From assembly GCA_023388955.1 (NCBI GenBank), contig JAEWFH010000183.1, positions 1 through 22,302 on the forward strand: a stretch of 22,302 nucleotides of DNA. The letters run 5' to 3'. Made by a program: the position numbers and the translations under genes. Origin of the DNA: Pseudomonadota bacterium. Its GTDB lineage: Bacteria > Pseudomonadota > Gammaproteobacteria > Xanthomonadales > Xanthomonadaceae. Positions 1-8,318 of the stretch are shown here, piece by piece. The notes beneath the pieces were generated by a model, which made no database searches, was not told the origin of the DNA, and was given only the letters and a program-made list of their open reading frames with translations. Within the stretch, counting starts at the first letter, position 1. The number at the start of each line of letters is the position of its first letter.

Positions 1-1352
<1,352 letters not shown>

Positions 1353-1430
1353 GGACGGCCGGGCGGGACAAGGGAACCCCTGATTCTAGCCCTCGCGCAA
1401 GGCCCCGGGCATGCCGTTCCGGGCTGCCGG

Positions 1431-2690
1431 TCAGATATCCAGGAACCCGGCGTCGTCGATGGCCTGCAACTGGATGCGGTTGGCGAACAGCGAGAACGCC
1501 AGCATCCCCGCCAGCCCGTTGGCCCGCGCCAGCCAGCGCGGGATCCAGCGCGGCGGCAGCAGCACGCCGGCTTCGAACAGCGGGGCGAAGCGCTGCACGT
1601 CGCCCAGGGTCATCTTGCCGGCGAACAGCCAGCGCCCCAGCCGCAGCTGCCGGGTGCGCAGGGCCCAGCGGTAGAAGGTGTGCACCCCGACCAGCCCGCG
1701 CAGGTACACCGTGTCCTTGGTGAAGGCCGCCCCGCCGGTCACCGGCATGCCGCGGAACACCCGCTGCGCCGAGGCCGCGCCCTCCTCCGGCGGCTGGCCG
1801 GCATCGAGGAAGTAGCGGAACACCTCGAGGAAGTCCGCCCCTTCCAGCGCCATCGCCACCGCCTCCACCCGCAGGCTCAGGCGCTTGATGCGTTCGATGT
1901 CGAGGTTGCCGGTGGCCTGCTCGGCGAACGTCGCCAGGCCCTCCTGGGTGGCGGTGACCCGCGGCGAGGACAGGCCCAGGCTGCGCAGCACCGGCTGGGC
2001 CTCGCCGTTGAGGGCGGTCAGCGAGTGCACGAACGCCTCGTGCTCGCGCAGCTGGTGGCGGTCGTACTCGGTGAAGGCGGCCCCGGTACGCAGGCGGATG
2101 CGGGTGGCCCCGGCGGCGGCCTTGGCCACCAGGTCCGGGTCCAGCACCACCTCGATCACCCGCTCGTTGAAGTAATCGTCCAGGTCGCGCTGCAGCTGCA
2201 GCGCCAGCGAGGTGGCGGAGATCGGCCACTGCTCGGCCGGGGATACCAGGTCGCGGTGCAGCTCGTCGGCGACCGCGATGAACTTGCGCGCCGCCCAGCG
2301 CACGCCCGGGCCATGGCCGGGCAGGGGTGACTCGGGATGGCCGTACAGACGCATCGACAGGTCGCAGGCCTCGCCGGTGCCCAGGCATTCGCAGAACCGG
2401 GCCGCCGCCTCCCAGCTGCGTGCCGACTCGACCAGGTACTCGCCCAGCGGGTGGTCCGGATCGGCCTGCTTCGCCACCACTTCCAGCTCGGCGCGTTCGG
2501 CGGAGAAGTCATGTCGCGGGTATTCCACGACCGGCAGCCGGGTCACCCCGCGTGCCTGGTCGGCCAGGAAGCCGTCCAGGATCGACGCCGGCCAGCTGGC
2601 CAGCCCCAGCAGCCGGATGCCGGCGGCGGCGCGGACCATGCGCTCGTCGAGCTGCGCGTGGTGGACGATGTCGGGCGCGGTGTGGGGCAT
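1431..2690 (-). CDS. DUF1704 / QEGLA-motif putative zinc metallopeptidase
   Basis: A 419-residue protein of the family often named 'flavohemoglobin expression-modulating QEGLA motif protein' (DUF1704). The eukaryotic relatives are the MATCAP/KIAA0895 tyrosine carboxypeptidases. Two signatures are visible: HEAFVH (HExxxH, residues 217-222), followed by SLTALNG, and TQEGLATF with Q249-E250-G251-L252-A253. In the family the two histidines and the QEGLA glutamate are expected zinc ligands, and all are present, so the enzyme looks intact. There is no signal peptide, so it is probably cytosolic. A weak GGTAGG lies upstream of ATG 2690. The next gene on this strand is maeB, 78 bp downstream. The bacterial substrate is not known to me, and the flavohemoglobin link is only an inherited name. 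Confidence 0.88.
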   Translation of the reverse strand: MPHTAPDIVHHAQLDERMVRAAAGIRLLGLASWPASILDGFLADQARGVTRLPVVEYPRHDFSAERAELEVVAKQADPDHPLGEYLVESARSWEAAARFCECLGTGEACDLSMRLYGHPESPLPGHGPGVRWAARKFIAVADELHRDLVSPAEQWPISATSLALQLQRDLDDYFNERVIEVVLDPDLVAKAAAGATRIRLRTGAAFTEYDRHQLREHEAFVHSLTALNGEAQPVLRSLGLSSPRVTATQEGLATFAEQATGNLDIERIKRLSLRVEAVAMALEGADFLEVFRYFLDAGQPPEEGAASAQRVFRGMPVTGGAAFTKDTVYLRGLVGVHTFYRWALRTRQLRLGRWLFAGKMTLGDVQRFAPLFEAGVLLPPRWIPRWLARANGLAGMLAFSLFANRIQLQAIDDAGFLDI

Positions 2691-2909
2691 CCGCGGAACC
2701 TACCCACCCCGATGTCCACGCGCCGTTGGCCCGGCGGCGCTTCGAACACTGGTCCGGAATTACCGCATCAGGGTGGGTTGCTCAGACCTTCCTTAAGAAG
2801 ACCTGCGGAGATCCAGCGACGGCAGGCCCAGCCACCTGCATCACGCTGGTTGCTCGCAACACGCAAATGAGGTATGCCGAGCCCACTAACAATGTCAAAG
2901 GGATGTGAC

Positions 2910-3377
2910 ATGAAGGATCTCGTCTCTTCGGCCGGTTTTGCTATATGCGCACTCTTTTCTGCGGGAGCAGCAGCGGCAGAGGACCCCAAAGTACTGTATG
3001 CGTCATCGGACCCATCAAGCGAGCAGTTCTATATTGAGATGACGGGGGGCGTTAGCCTTCTGCTAGACAAAAAGACCGACCGCATATATCTAAATCGGCC
3101 CGGCGAACCCCAGCTATCCCAGACATTCGCGAAGGCCATCGAAGGGATCTCAGACGACCCGCAGGTGCGTGCAGAAAGCTTGGCCAAGTTGAGAGCCATC
3201 CTCTCTAATCCTGATTTTCTCGTAACTATTCGAACCCCTCGAATCGCAACCGATGAAAGTATTTGGGTACGCCCAGCTTGGGAGTGGTGCGGAGAGCTTG
3301 CATGTATAAGCCCTTACTCTTCTGGCAGCTCTCAATTAATGGTGAGCGCAACGGCGTCTCTATCCCGGGGGAGATGA
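2910..3377 (+). CDS. Small exported protein of unknown function, probably frameshifted near its 3' end
   Basis: Starting at ATG 2910 (upstream AAAGGGA about 6 bases away), the product is 155 residues. A typical Sec signal peptide is visible: MKDL, then a hydrophobic stretch to about residue 22 and an AGAAAA/EDP cleavage region. The mature part is polar with no recognised domain and has two cysteines in WEWCGELAC. In-frame ATG 2874 is less likely because it would place 12 polar residues before the signal peptide. The printed frame stops at 3375-3377. Another frame, open from 3257 to a stop at 3428-3430, encodes a plausible continuation (INGERNGVSIPGEM, then QQCEAEYPGLGRW) that ends 4 bases before the next start codon. 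Loss of one base between about 3257 and 3340 would explain this; the intact gene would then be 2910-3430, about 173 residues. Function unknown. Confidence 0.6.
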   Translation: MKDLVSSAGFAICALFSAGAAAAEDPKVLYASSDPSSEQFYIEMTGGVSLLLDKKTDRIYLNRPGEPQLSQTFAKAIEGISDDPQVRAESLAKLRAILSNPDFLVTIRTPRIATDESIWVRPAWEWCGELACISPYSSGSSQLMVSATASLSRGR

Positions 3378-3434
3378 ACGACGCACATCAACAATGCGAG
3401 GCAGAGTACCCCGGACTGGGGAGGTGGTAGCCCC

Positions 3435-3605
3435 ATGGAAATCTGGATACTCCTAATACTTACGGCGCTGGTTGCAGGATTCACGATAGGTCTTTACGCA
3501 AAACAAAAGAGGCCCTCGTGGATTCAACCAATCACCTTCTTTACACTCGGGGTTGCGAGCCTGATTGTGCTACAAAAGATCGCCGAAACCCTGACATCAA
3601 ACTAA
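3435..3605 (+). CDS. 56-aa two-helix membrane protein
   Basis: ATG 3435 to TAA 3603-3605 encodes 56 residues. Two hydrophobic segments are visible, about residues 3-20 (IWILLILTALVAGFTIGL) and about 33-49 (ITFFTLGVASLIVLQKI), joined by a basic loop YAKQKRPS, so a two-pass inner-membrane protein is expected. A strong ribosome-binding site, GGGGAGG at 3418-3424, lies inside the tail of the preceding reading frame, whose stop is at 3428-3430. This indicates translational coupling with the secreted-protein gene. The codon use is AT-rich like its partner. I recognise no family; holin-like, immunity-like or secretion-accessory roles are all possible but unsupported. Confidence 0.6.
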   Translation: MEIWILLILTALVAGFTIGLYAKQKRPSWIQPITFFTLGVASLIVLQKIAETLTSN

Positions 3606-3646
3606 TAAGAAAGTTATTCTTTGATTTTCCACGGGGCCAGCAAACA

Positions 3647-4720
3647 TCACGCGCTGCCCGAACCACGGCTCTCAATCCGCTGCTTCGCCAGTCGCTCTGC
3701 CGCTGTGGAAACTTCTATCGTTAGCTTCCGGTAGTTCGCCAGCCGCTGCGGGTCCAGGTGTCCGACCTCCACGGCCGCCAGCACCGCGCAGCCGGGCTCC
3801 TTCAGGTGCCGGCAGTCACGGAAGCGGCACTGCAGCGCCAGCGCCTCGACGTCGCTGAAGTTGTCGGCCACGTCCTCCTCGCCGGTCGGCTTGAGCTCGC
3901 GCATGCCGGGGGTGTCGATCAGGCAGGCGCCGCCGGGCAACGGGATCAGCGCGCGGTGGGTGGTGGTATGGCGGCCACGCGAGTCGGTGCCGCGCACCTC
4001 CCCGGTCTTCATCAGCTCCCTGCCGGCCAGGGAGTTGGTAAGGGTCGACTTGCCGGCGCCGGAGCTGCCGACCATCACCACGGTGTTTCCCGGCTGCAGC
4101 CAGGGCCGCAGGGCGGCGACGCTGTCAGGCTCGCGGGCGTTCACCGCGCGCACCGGCACCTCGGCGCTGGCCAGGCCGGCGATGGTCGCCACCGCGCCGG
4201 GCACGTCCCCGGCGTGGTCGGCCTTGGTCAGCACCACCACCGCCTGCGCGCCGCTGCCCTTGACCAGCAGCAGGTAGCGCTCGATGCGGCGGGGATTGAA
4301 GTCCTGGTCCAGCCCGCAGACCACGAACACGGTGTCGACGTTGGCGGCGATCAGCTGCTGTTTGTAGTGCTCACCGGCGGCGGCGCGCTTGATCGCGCTG
4401 CGGCGTGGCAGCAGCGCGACGATCTGCATCACGTCGCCGGAGCGTTCCACCAGCACCCAGTCGCCGACCGCGGCGCGGGCCTCGGGCGGGATGCCACCCT
4501 TGCGGTAGCTGGGCCGGCGCTGCCATTCCGGCGGGGATTCGACCGCGAACGCGTGGTCGGGACCGTCGGCGACGACGTAGCCGCTGCGGTGCTGCTCGAC
4601 CACCCGCGCCGGGCGGGCACCGGGATGGACCTGGAGGCATTCGCGCCACGCGTCGACTGCCGGCCGGCCGGCTTCGTCCAGCGGCCAGCCGATCGCCTGC
4701 AGGGCGCGGGGATCGGTCAT
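3647..4720 (-). CDS. rsgA: Ribosome small-subunit-dependent GTPase RsgA
   Basis: Assists late maturation of the 30S ribosomal subunit, with GTPase activity stimulated by 30S. The 357-residue protein from ATG 4720 has an N-terminal OB-fold (about 35-105), then a circularly permuted GTPase domain in the diagnostic order G4 (TKAD, 165-168), G1 (GSSGAGKS, 218-225), G3 (DTPG, 269-272). A C-terminal zinc finger follows with C298, C303, H305 and C311. The frame extends upstream to 4867, but that part overlaps the divergent alaA gene and looks non-coding; MTDPRALQAIGW matches where the family begins. No clear Shine-Dalgarno. It is divergent from alaA. Confidence 0.95.
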   Translation of the reverse strand: MTDPRALQAIGWPLDEAGRPAVDAWRECLQVHPGARPARVVEQHRSGYVVADGPDHAFAVESPPEWQRRPSYRKGGIPPEARAAVGDWVLVERSGDVMQIVALLPRRSAIKRAAAGEHYKQQLIAANVDTVFVVCGLDQDFNPRRIERYLLLVKGSGAQAVVVLTKADHAGDVPGAVATIAGLASAEVPVRAVNAREPDSVAALRPWLQPGNTVVMVGSSGAGKSTLTNSLAGRELMKTGEVRGTDSRGRHTTTHRALIPLPGGACLIDTPGMRELKPTGEEDVADNFSDVEALALQCRFRDCRHLKEPGCAVLAAVEVGHLDPQRLANYRKLTIEVSTAAERLAKQRIESRGSGSA

Positions 4721-4838
4721 GCGGTGGGCGGGCTGCCGGGACTCATGGGCGGATTCTAGCGGCGCGCGCGGCCGGATACCCACGCTGCGGCGGCATTCCG
4801 ATAGTCTGGCACCCTCCCCCGAAACGCGCCGCCCGCCC
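4721..4838. promoter_or_regulatory. Divergent rsgA / alaA promoter region
   Basis: This 118-bp gap must carry outward promoters for both genes. On the minus strand TAGAAT (4758 to 4753) is a five-of-six match to a -10 box and would start transcription about 26 bases before the rsgA ATG. On the plus strand GATAGT at 4799-4804 is a weaker -10 candidate for alaA. No convincing -35 box accompanies either, so the assignments are tentative. Confidence 0.35.
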
Positions 4839-6092
4839 GTGTCCGCCCCCGTCCTGAGAACCCGCACCCGGCTGTCCGAGGTCCGTTACGAAATCCGCGG
4901 CGAACTCGCCCGCCGCGCACGTGAGCTCGAAGCCGCCGGGCGCAGCCTGGTCAAGCTCAACATCGGCAACCCGGGCGCCTTCGGCTTCCGTGCGCCCGGG
5001 CACCTGCAGCAGGCGATCGCCGGCAACATCGCCGGCACCGACCCGTACACCCACCAGCAGGGGCTACCGGCCGCACGCGAGGCGGTGGCCGCCTTCCACC
5101 GCGCCCGCGGCACGCCCAACGCCTGCCCGGAGCGCGTATTCCTCGGCAACGGGGTCAGCGAACTGATCGACCTGTCGCTGCGCGCCCTGCTCGACCCGGG
5201 CGACGAGGTGCTGCTGCCGGCGCCGGACTATCCGCTGTGGTCGGCGGCGACGATCCTCAACGATGGCGTGCCGGTCTACTACGACTGCCGCCCGGAGAAC
5301 GGCTTCCTGCCCGATCCGGAGCAGATCGAGGCACGCATCACCCCGCGCACGCGGGCAATCGTGCTGATCAACCCCAACAACCCCACCGGCGCCAGCTACC
5401 CGGGGCCGCTGCTGGAGCGCATCGTCGCCATCGCCGCCCGCCACGGCCTGCTGCTGATGGCCGACGAGATCTACGACTCGATCACCTACGATGGGGCCGT
5501 CTTCCAGCCGCTCGCGCCGCTGGCCGGCGAGGTGCCGTGCCTGTCGCTGGGCGGGCTGAGCAAGGTCCACCGCGCCTGCGGCTGGCGGGTGGGCTGGGCG
5601 GTGCTGTCCGGCGACCCGGTGGCCTGCGGCGGCTTCCACCACGCGATGGACCTGCTCGGCGCGCTGCGCCTGTGCGCCAACGTGCCCGGGCAGTTCGCGA
5701 TCGAGGCGGCGCTGCACGGCGAGGACACCATCGCCCCGCTGTGCGCCCCGGGCGGACGGCTGCACGAGGCCCGGCGCGCGGTGATCGAGGCGGTGGAGGC
5801 CAGCGACCACCTGGCGCTGGTCGCGCCCGACGCGGCGCTGTATGCATTCCCGCAGGTGGTGGGCCCGGCGGCGCGTGGCTTCGACGACCACGGCTTCGCG
5901 CTGGAGCTGCTGGAAGCCGAGGGCGTGCTGGTGGTCCCGGGCTCGAGCTTCAACATCACCTGGCGCGACCATTTCCGCGTCACCCTGCTGCCCGAGCCGG
6001 AGATGCTGCGCGAGGTGTTCGCGCGCATCGACCGGGTGCTTGCCCGCCGCGCCATGGCGGGCCACGCGCGCCATGGCGGCGCGGTCGCCTGA
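4839..6092 (+). CDS. alaA: Alanine-synthesising PLP-dependent aminotransferase, AlaA type
   Basis: Class I/II PLP aminotransferase expected to make alanine from pyruvate and glutamate. From GTG 4839 it is 417 residues, close to E. coli AlaA (405). It shares characteristic blocks with AlaA: YEIRG (17-21), LVKLNIGNP (37-45), FLGNGVSELI (101-110), PAPDYPLW (127-134), INPNNPTG (177-184), ADEIYD (208-213), LSKVHRACGWRVGW with PLP lysine K242, and RLCANVPGQ. The frame is open further upstream to 4719, but that part overlaps rsgA's start region and is dissimilar to the family. GTG 4839 gives the family-like N-terminus; no strong Shine-Dalgarno precedes it. An SGNH hydrolase follows after 12 bp. Other aminotransferase specificities remain possible. 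Confidence 0.9.
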   Translation: MSAPVLRTRTRLSEVRYEIRGELARRARELEAAGRSLVKLNIGNPGAFGFRAPGHLQQAIAGNIAGTDPYTHQQGLPAAREAVAAFHRARGTPNACPERVFLGNGVSELIDLSLRALLDPGDEVLLPAPDYPLWSAATILNDGVPVYYDCRPENGFLPDPEQIEARITPRTRAIVLINPNNPTGASYPGPLLERIVAIAARHGLLLMADEIYDSITYDGAVFQPLAPLAGEVPCLSLGGLSKVHRACGWRVGWAVLSGDPVACGGFHHAMDLLGALRLCANVPGQFAIEAALHGEDTIAPLCAPGGRLHEARRAVIEAVEASDHLALVAPDAALYAFPQVVGPAARGFDDHGFALELLEAEGVLVVPGSSFNITWRDHFRVTLLPEPEMLREVFARIDRVLARRAMAGHARHGGAVA

Positions 6093-6104
6093 CAGGAGCC
6101 GGCC

Positions 6105-6734
6105 ATGGCCACCGATCCACACGCGATCACCTACCTCGCCCTGGGCGACAGCTACACCATCGGCGAGGGGATCGATTCCGCCGACCGCTGGCCGGTGCGA
6201 CTGACCCTGGCACTGCGCGGGGAAGGCGTCCCGCTGGAGTTCCCGCGCACCCTGGCGACCACTGGCTGGACCACCGACGAGCTGTCCACCGCGATGGACG
6301 CGGCCACCCCGCCGCTGGAGCACTACGACTTTGTCTCGCTGCTGATCGGAGTCAACAACCAGTACCGCGGCCGCAGCGCGGCCGATTACCGCGGCGAGTT
6401 CCACGCCCTGTTGCGGCGCGCGATCACGCTGGCGGGCGACGCGCCGGGGCGGGTGATGGTGTTGTCGATTCCGGACTGGGGCGTGACGCCCTTCGCCGGT
6501 CGCGACGAGCGGGACGCGGCCACGATCGCCGCCGAGCTGGACGCCTACAACGCGGTGGCCGCCGGGCTGTGCGACGAGCACGAGGTCGCGTTCGTCGACA
6601 TCACCGGCCTCAGCCGCGAGCACGGGGCCGACGCGCAGATGCTGGTGGAGGACGGCCTGCACCCCTCCGCGGCGATGTACGCGCTGTGGGTACGGCAGGC
6701 GCTGCCGGTCGCCCGCGGGCTGCTGGCCGGATGA
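6105..6734 (+). CDS. SGNH/GDSL-family hydrolase (esterase/lipase-like)
   Basis: A 209-residue SGNH hydrolase with all four blocks: block I ALGDSYT with nucleophile S16, the block II glycine around TTGWTT (G54), block III IGVNNQ with N84, and block V EDGLHPS with D183 and H186. This predicts an intact Ser-His-Asp esterase/acyl hydrolase, substrate unknown. No signal peptide is apparent, so it is probably cytosolic. The start ATG 6105 is preceded by AGGAG at a good distance, 12 bp after the alaA stop. It overlaps the next gene by 4 bp (ATGA), so alaA, this gene and the methyltransferase form an apparent operon. Confidence 0.9.
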   Translation: MATDPHAITYLALGDSYTIGEGIDSADRWPVRLTLALRGEGVPLEFPRTLATTGWTTDELSTAMDAATPPLEHYDFVSLLIGVNNQYRGRSAADYRGEFHALLRRAITLAGDAPGRVMVLSIPDWGVTPFAGRDERDAATIAAELDAYNAVAAGLCDEHEVAFVDITGLSREHGADAQMLVEDGLHPSAAMYALWVRQALPVARGLLAG

Positions 6735-7468
6735 GCGTGGCGGAGCCTTCCGCCGATCCCGGCACCGCCGGCCGCCCGGTCCCGCCGGAGCTGGCGCAGC
6801 GGATCTCCGCCGCCTTCGGCCCGGAACGCTGGTACGGCAACCGCTGGGACCTGCATTACACCCGCGCCAAGCTGGGCAGCGACCCGCTGTACCCGGGCGT
6901 GTGCGCGGCGCTGCGTGGCAGCGAAGCACCGGTACTCGACCTGGGTTGTGGCCTGGGCCTGCTGGCGCATGCGCTGCGGGCGGACGGCCAGGAGATGGAC
7001 TACCGCGGGATCGACCTGGATGCCGCGAAGATCACCCGCGCCCGCCGGGCCGCCCGGCGGGCCGGCCTGCGTGGCGCCGGGTTCGAGGCGCAGGACCTGG
7101 CCGACCCCGGTTTCGACCTCGCCAGCCTGGGCCACCGCGGCAACGTGGCGGTGCTGGACGTGCTGCAGTTCGTGCCCGCGGCCGGCCAGCAACGACTGCT
7201 GCAGAAGGTGGCCGCGATGCTCGCCCCCGGGTCGCGGCTGGTGATCCGGACCGGCCTGGCCGATGGCAGCCGGCGCGCGCGCATCACCCGCGCGGTGGAC
7301 GTGTTCTCGCGGTTGGTCGGCTGGATGGGGGCCACGCCCGGGGAGTACCCGGATCCCGGGATGCTGCGCGGGACGTTCGACGCGGCCGGGCTGCAGAGCC
7401 GGTTCACCCCCTTGTACGGGCGTACGCCGTTCAACAACTGGCTGGTGGTGGCGACGCGGGAAGCCTGA
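6731..7468 (+). CDS. Class I SAM-dependent methyltransferase
   Basis: A 245-residue protein with a Rossmann-fold methyltransferase domain. Motif I VLDLGCGLG is at 68-76, the acidic residue ending strand 2 lies in GIDLD (93-97), and a motif-IV-like VLDVLQFV sits near 138-145, followed by a post-I helix and a LAPGSRLVIRTG strand. The start ATG 6731 overlaps the SGNH hydrolase stop (ATGA), implying translational coupling. The N-terminal 30 residues are Pro/Ala-rich and probably disordered. The substrate cannot be told from sequence; a partnership with the SGNH hydrolase on a small acyl or lipid molecule is only a guess. It is convergent with the deacetylase gene, six bases away. Confidence 0.85.
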   Translation: MSVAEPSADPGTAGRPVPPELAQRISAAFGPERWYGNRWDLHYTRAKLGSDPLYPGVCAALRGSEAPVLDLGCGLGLLAHALRADGQEMDYRGIDLDAAKITRARRAARRAGLRGAGFEAQDLADPGFDLASLGHRGNVAVLDVLQFVPAAGQQRLLQKVAAMLAPGSRLVIRTGLADGSRRARITRAVDVFSRLVGWMGATPGEYPDPGMLRGTFDAAGLQSRFTPLYGRTPFNNWLVVATREA

Positions 7469-7474
7469 GCCCCG

Positions 7475-8257
7475 TCACGGCACCACGCACCGGTATCCGC
7501 GCCGGTCGAGCGTTTCCAGCAACCGCGCGAGCGTCTCCACGTTGCGCCCGTGCCCGGCGCCTTCATGCAGCAACACGATCGCGCCGGGGCCGAGGTCACG
7601 CTCGATCCGCGCAACCACCTTCCGCGGATCCCGCTCCAGCGCGTCGAACCCGCGCGCACTCCAGGCCACCCGTGCCAGCCCGTGCTCGCGCAGGGGCGCG
7701 GCCAGGAACGGGTTGGCCATCCCGACCACCGCGCGGAACCAGCGCGGCGGCGTGCCCGCAAGACGGGTCAGCAACGCCTGTGCCTGCGCCACCTCCCGGC
7801 GCATCCGCCCCGGTCCCAGCGCCCAGAACCAGGCCTGCGGGTGATGCTGGCTGTGGTTGCCGACCCCGTGGCCCCGGCGGACGATCTCGCGCACCAGTTC
7901 CGGCCGGGCCTCCGCCCGCTCCCCGACGAGGAAGAAGGTGGCCTTCGCCCCATGCCGGTCCAGCAACCCGAGGATCGGCAGGGTGTCCTCGGAGGGGCCA
8001 TCGTCGATGGTGAGCCACACCACGGGCTCGTCGCCAGGCAGGCGCGACAGCACCGGGGCGAACAGCCGCGAGTCGGGCTTCATCACCCCCCAGAAGAACA
8101 CTCCATGGGTGGCCAGCAGCAGGACCAGCCCCGCCGGCCAGCCCCATTGCCACCAGGCCAGCACCACCAGCAGCTGCGAGGCGATCGCGACCGGCAACCA
8201 GGCATGCGGGCGGCGCGGCGGGCAGTGCAGGGGGTCGGCGGCCATGACCTGGATCAT
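7475..8257 (-). CDS. Membrane-anchored polysaccharide deacetylase (NodB domain)
   Basis: 260 residues. Two hydrophobic N-terminal segments (about 20-35 and 41-58) precede a NodB/CE4 deacetylase domain (about 78-260). Visible motifs: TIDDGP (83-88) with the catalytic base D85 and metal ligand D86, HSQHH (135-139) supplying the metal histidines, and a late LLHEG with H231. Motif 3, usually RxPxG/Y, reads FRAVVGMANPF near 174-184, so it departs from the classical form. CE4 enzymes remove N- or O-acetyl groups from cell-wall or exopolysaccharides. ATG 8257 is favoured over ATG 8245 because GAGG lies five bases upstream of it. It is divergent from the glutaredoxin fusion gene. Confidence 0.85.
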   Translation of the reverse strand: MIQVMAADPLHCPPRRPHAWLPVAIASQLLVVLAWWQWGWPAGLVLLLATHGVFFWGVMKPDSRLFAPVLSRLPGDEPVVWLTIDDGPSEDTLPILGLLDRHGAKATFFLVGERAEARPELVREIVRRGHGVGNHSQHHPQAWFWALGPGRMRREVAQAQALLTRLAGTPPRWFRAVVGMANPFLAAPLREHGLARVAWSARGFDALERDPRKVVARIERDLGPGAIVLLHEGAGHGRNVETLARLLETLDRRGYRCVVP

Positions 8258-8318
8258 GCCAGCCTCAGCATGGGCTCGTTAGACTGTCCGCTTCCCCCGC
8301 GTCACGGAATCCTTTGCC

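Larger units (their letters stand above)
2770..3646. other. AT-richer island between the DUF1704 gene and rsgA
   Basis: Base composition falls visibly here: codons such as ATA, TTA, CTA, AGA and AAA are common, while they are rare in all neighbouring genes. The segment holds one small secreted-protein gene (2910-3430, possibly frameshifted) and a 56-codon membrane-protein gene (3435-3605), both on the plus strand, flanked by minus-strand genes of normal composition. The leader at 2691-2909 contains only weak short inverted repeats, for example GTTGC/GCAAC near 2847-2858. No integrase, transposase or clear direct repeats were seen at the edges. Recent horizontal acquisition is an inference from composition. 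Confidence 0.6.

Noticed and set aside
3300..3345. Programmed -1 frameshift in the exported-protein gene
   Set aside because: No X-XXY-YYZ slippery heptamer in the zero frame was found; a simple one-base loss or sequencing error is more likely.
3518..3724. 68-codon plus-strand frame at the end of the AT-rich island
   Set aside because: It overlaps the better-supported 56-codon gene in another frame and runs into rsgA antisense; no ribosome-binding site or recognisable sequence.
4721..4867. 49-codon N-terminal extension of rsgA and 40-codon extension of alaA
   Set aside because: Each would run into the neighbouring gene's start or promoter region and does not resemble the families; ATG 4720 and GTG 4839 give family-like N-termini.
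5064..6929. Minus-strand open frame of 621 codons opposite alaA and the SGNH hydrolase gene
   Set aside because: Antisense to genes with intact catalytic motifs; composition typical of GC-driven shadow frames.
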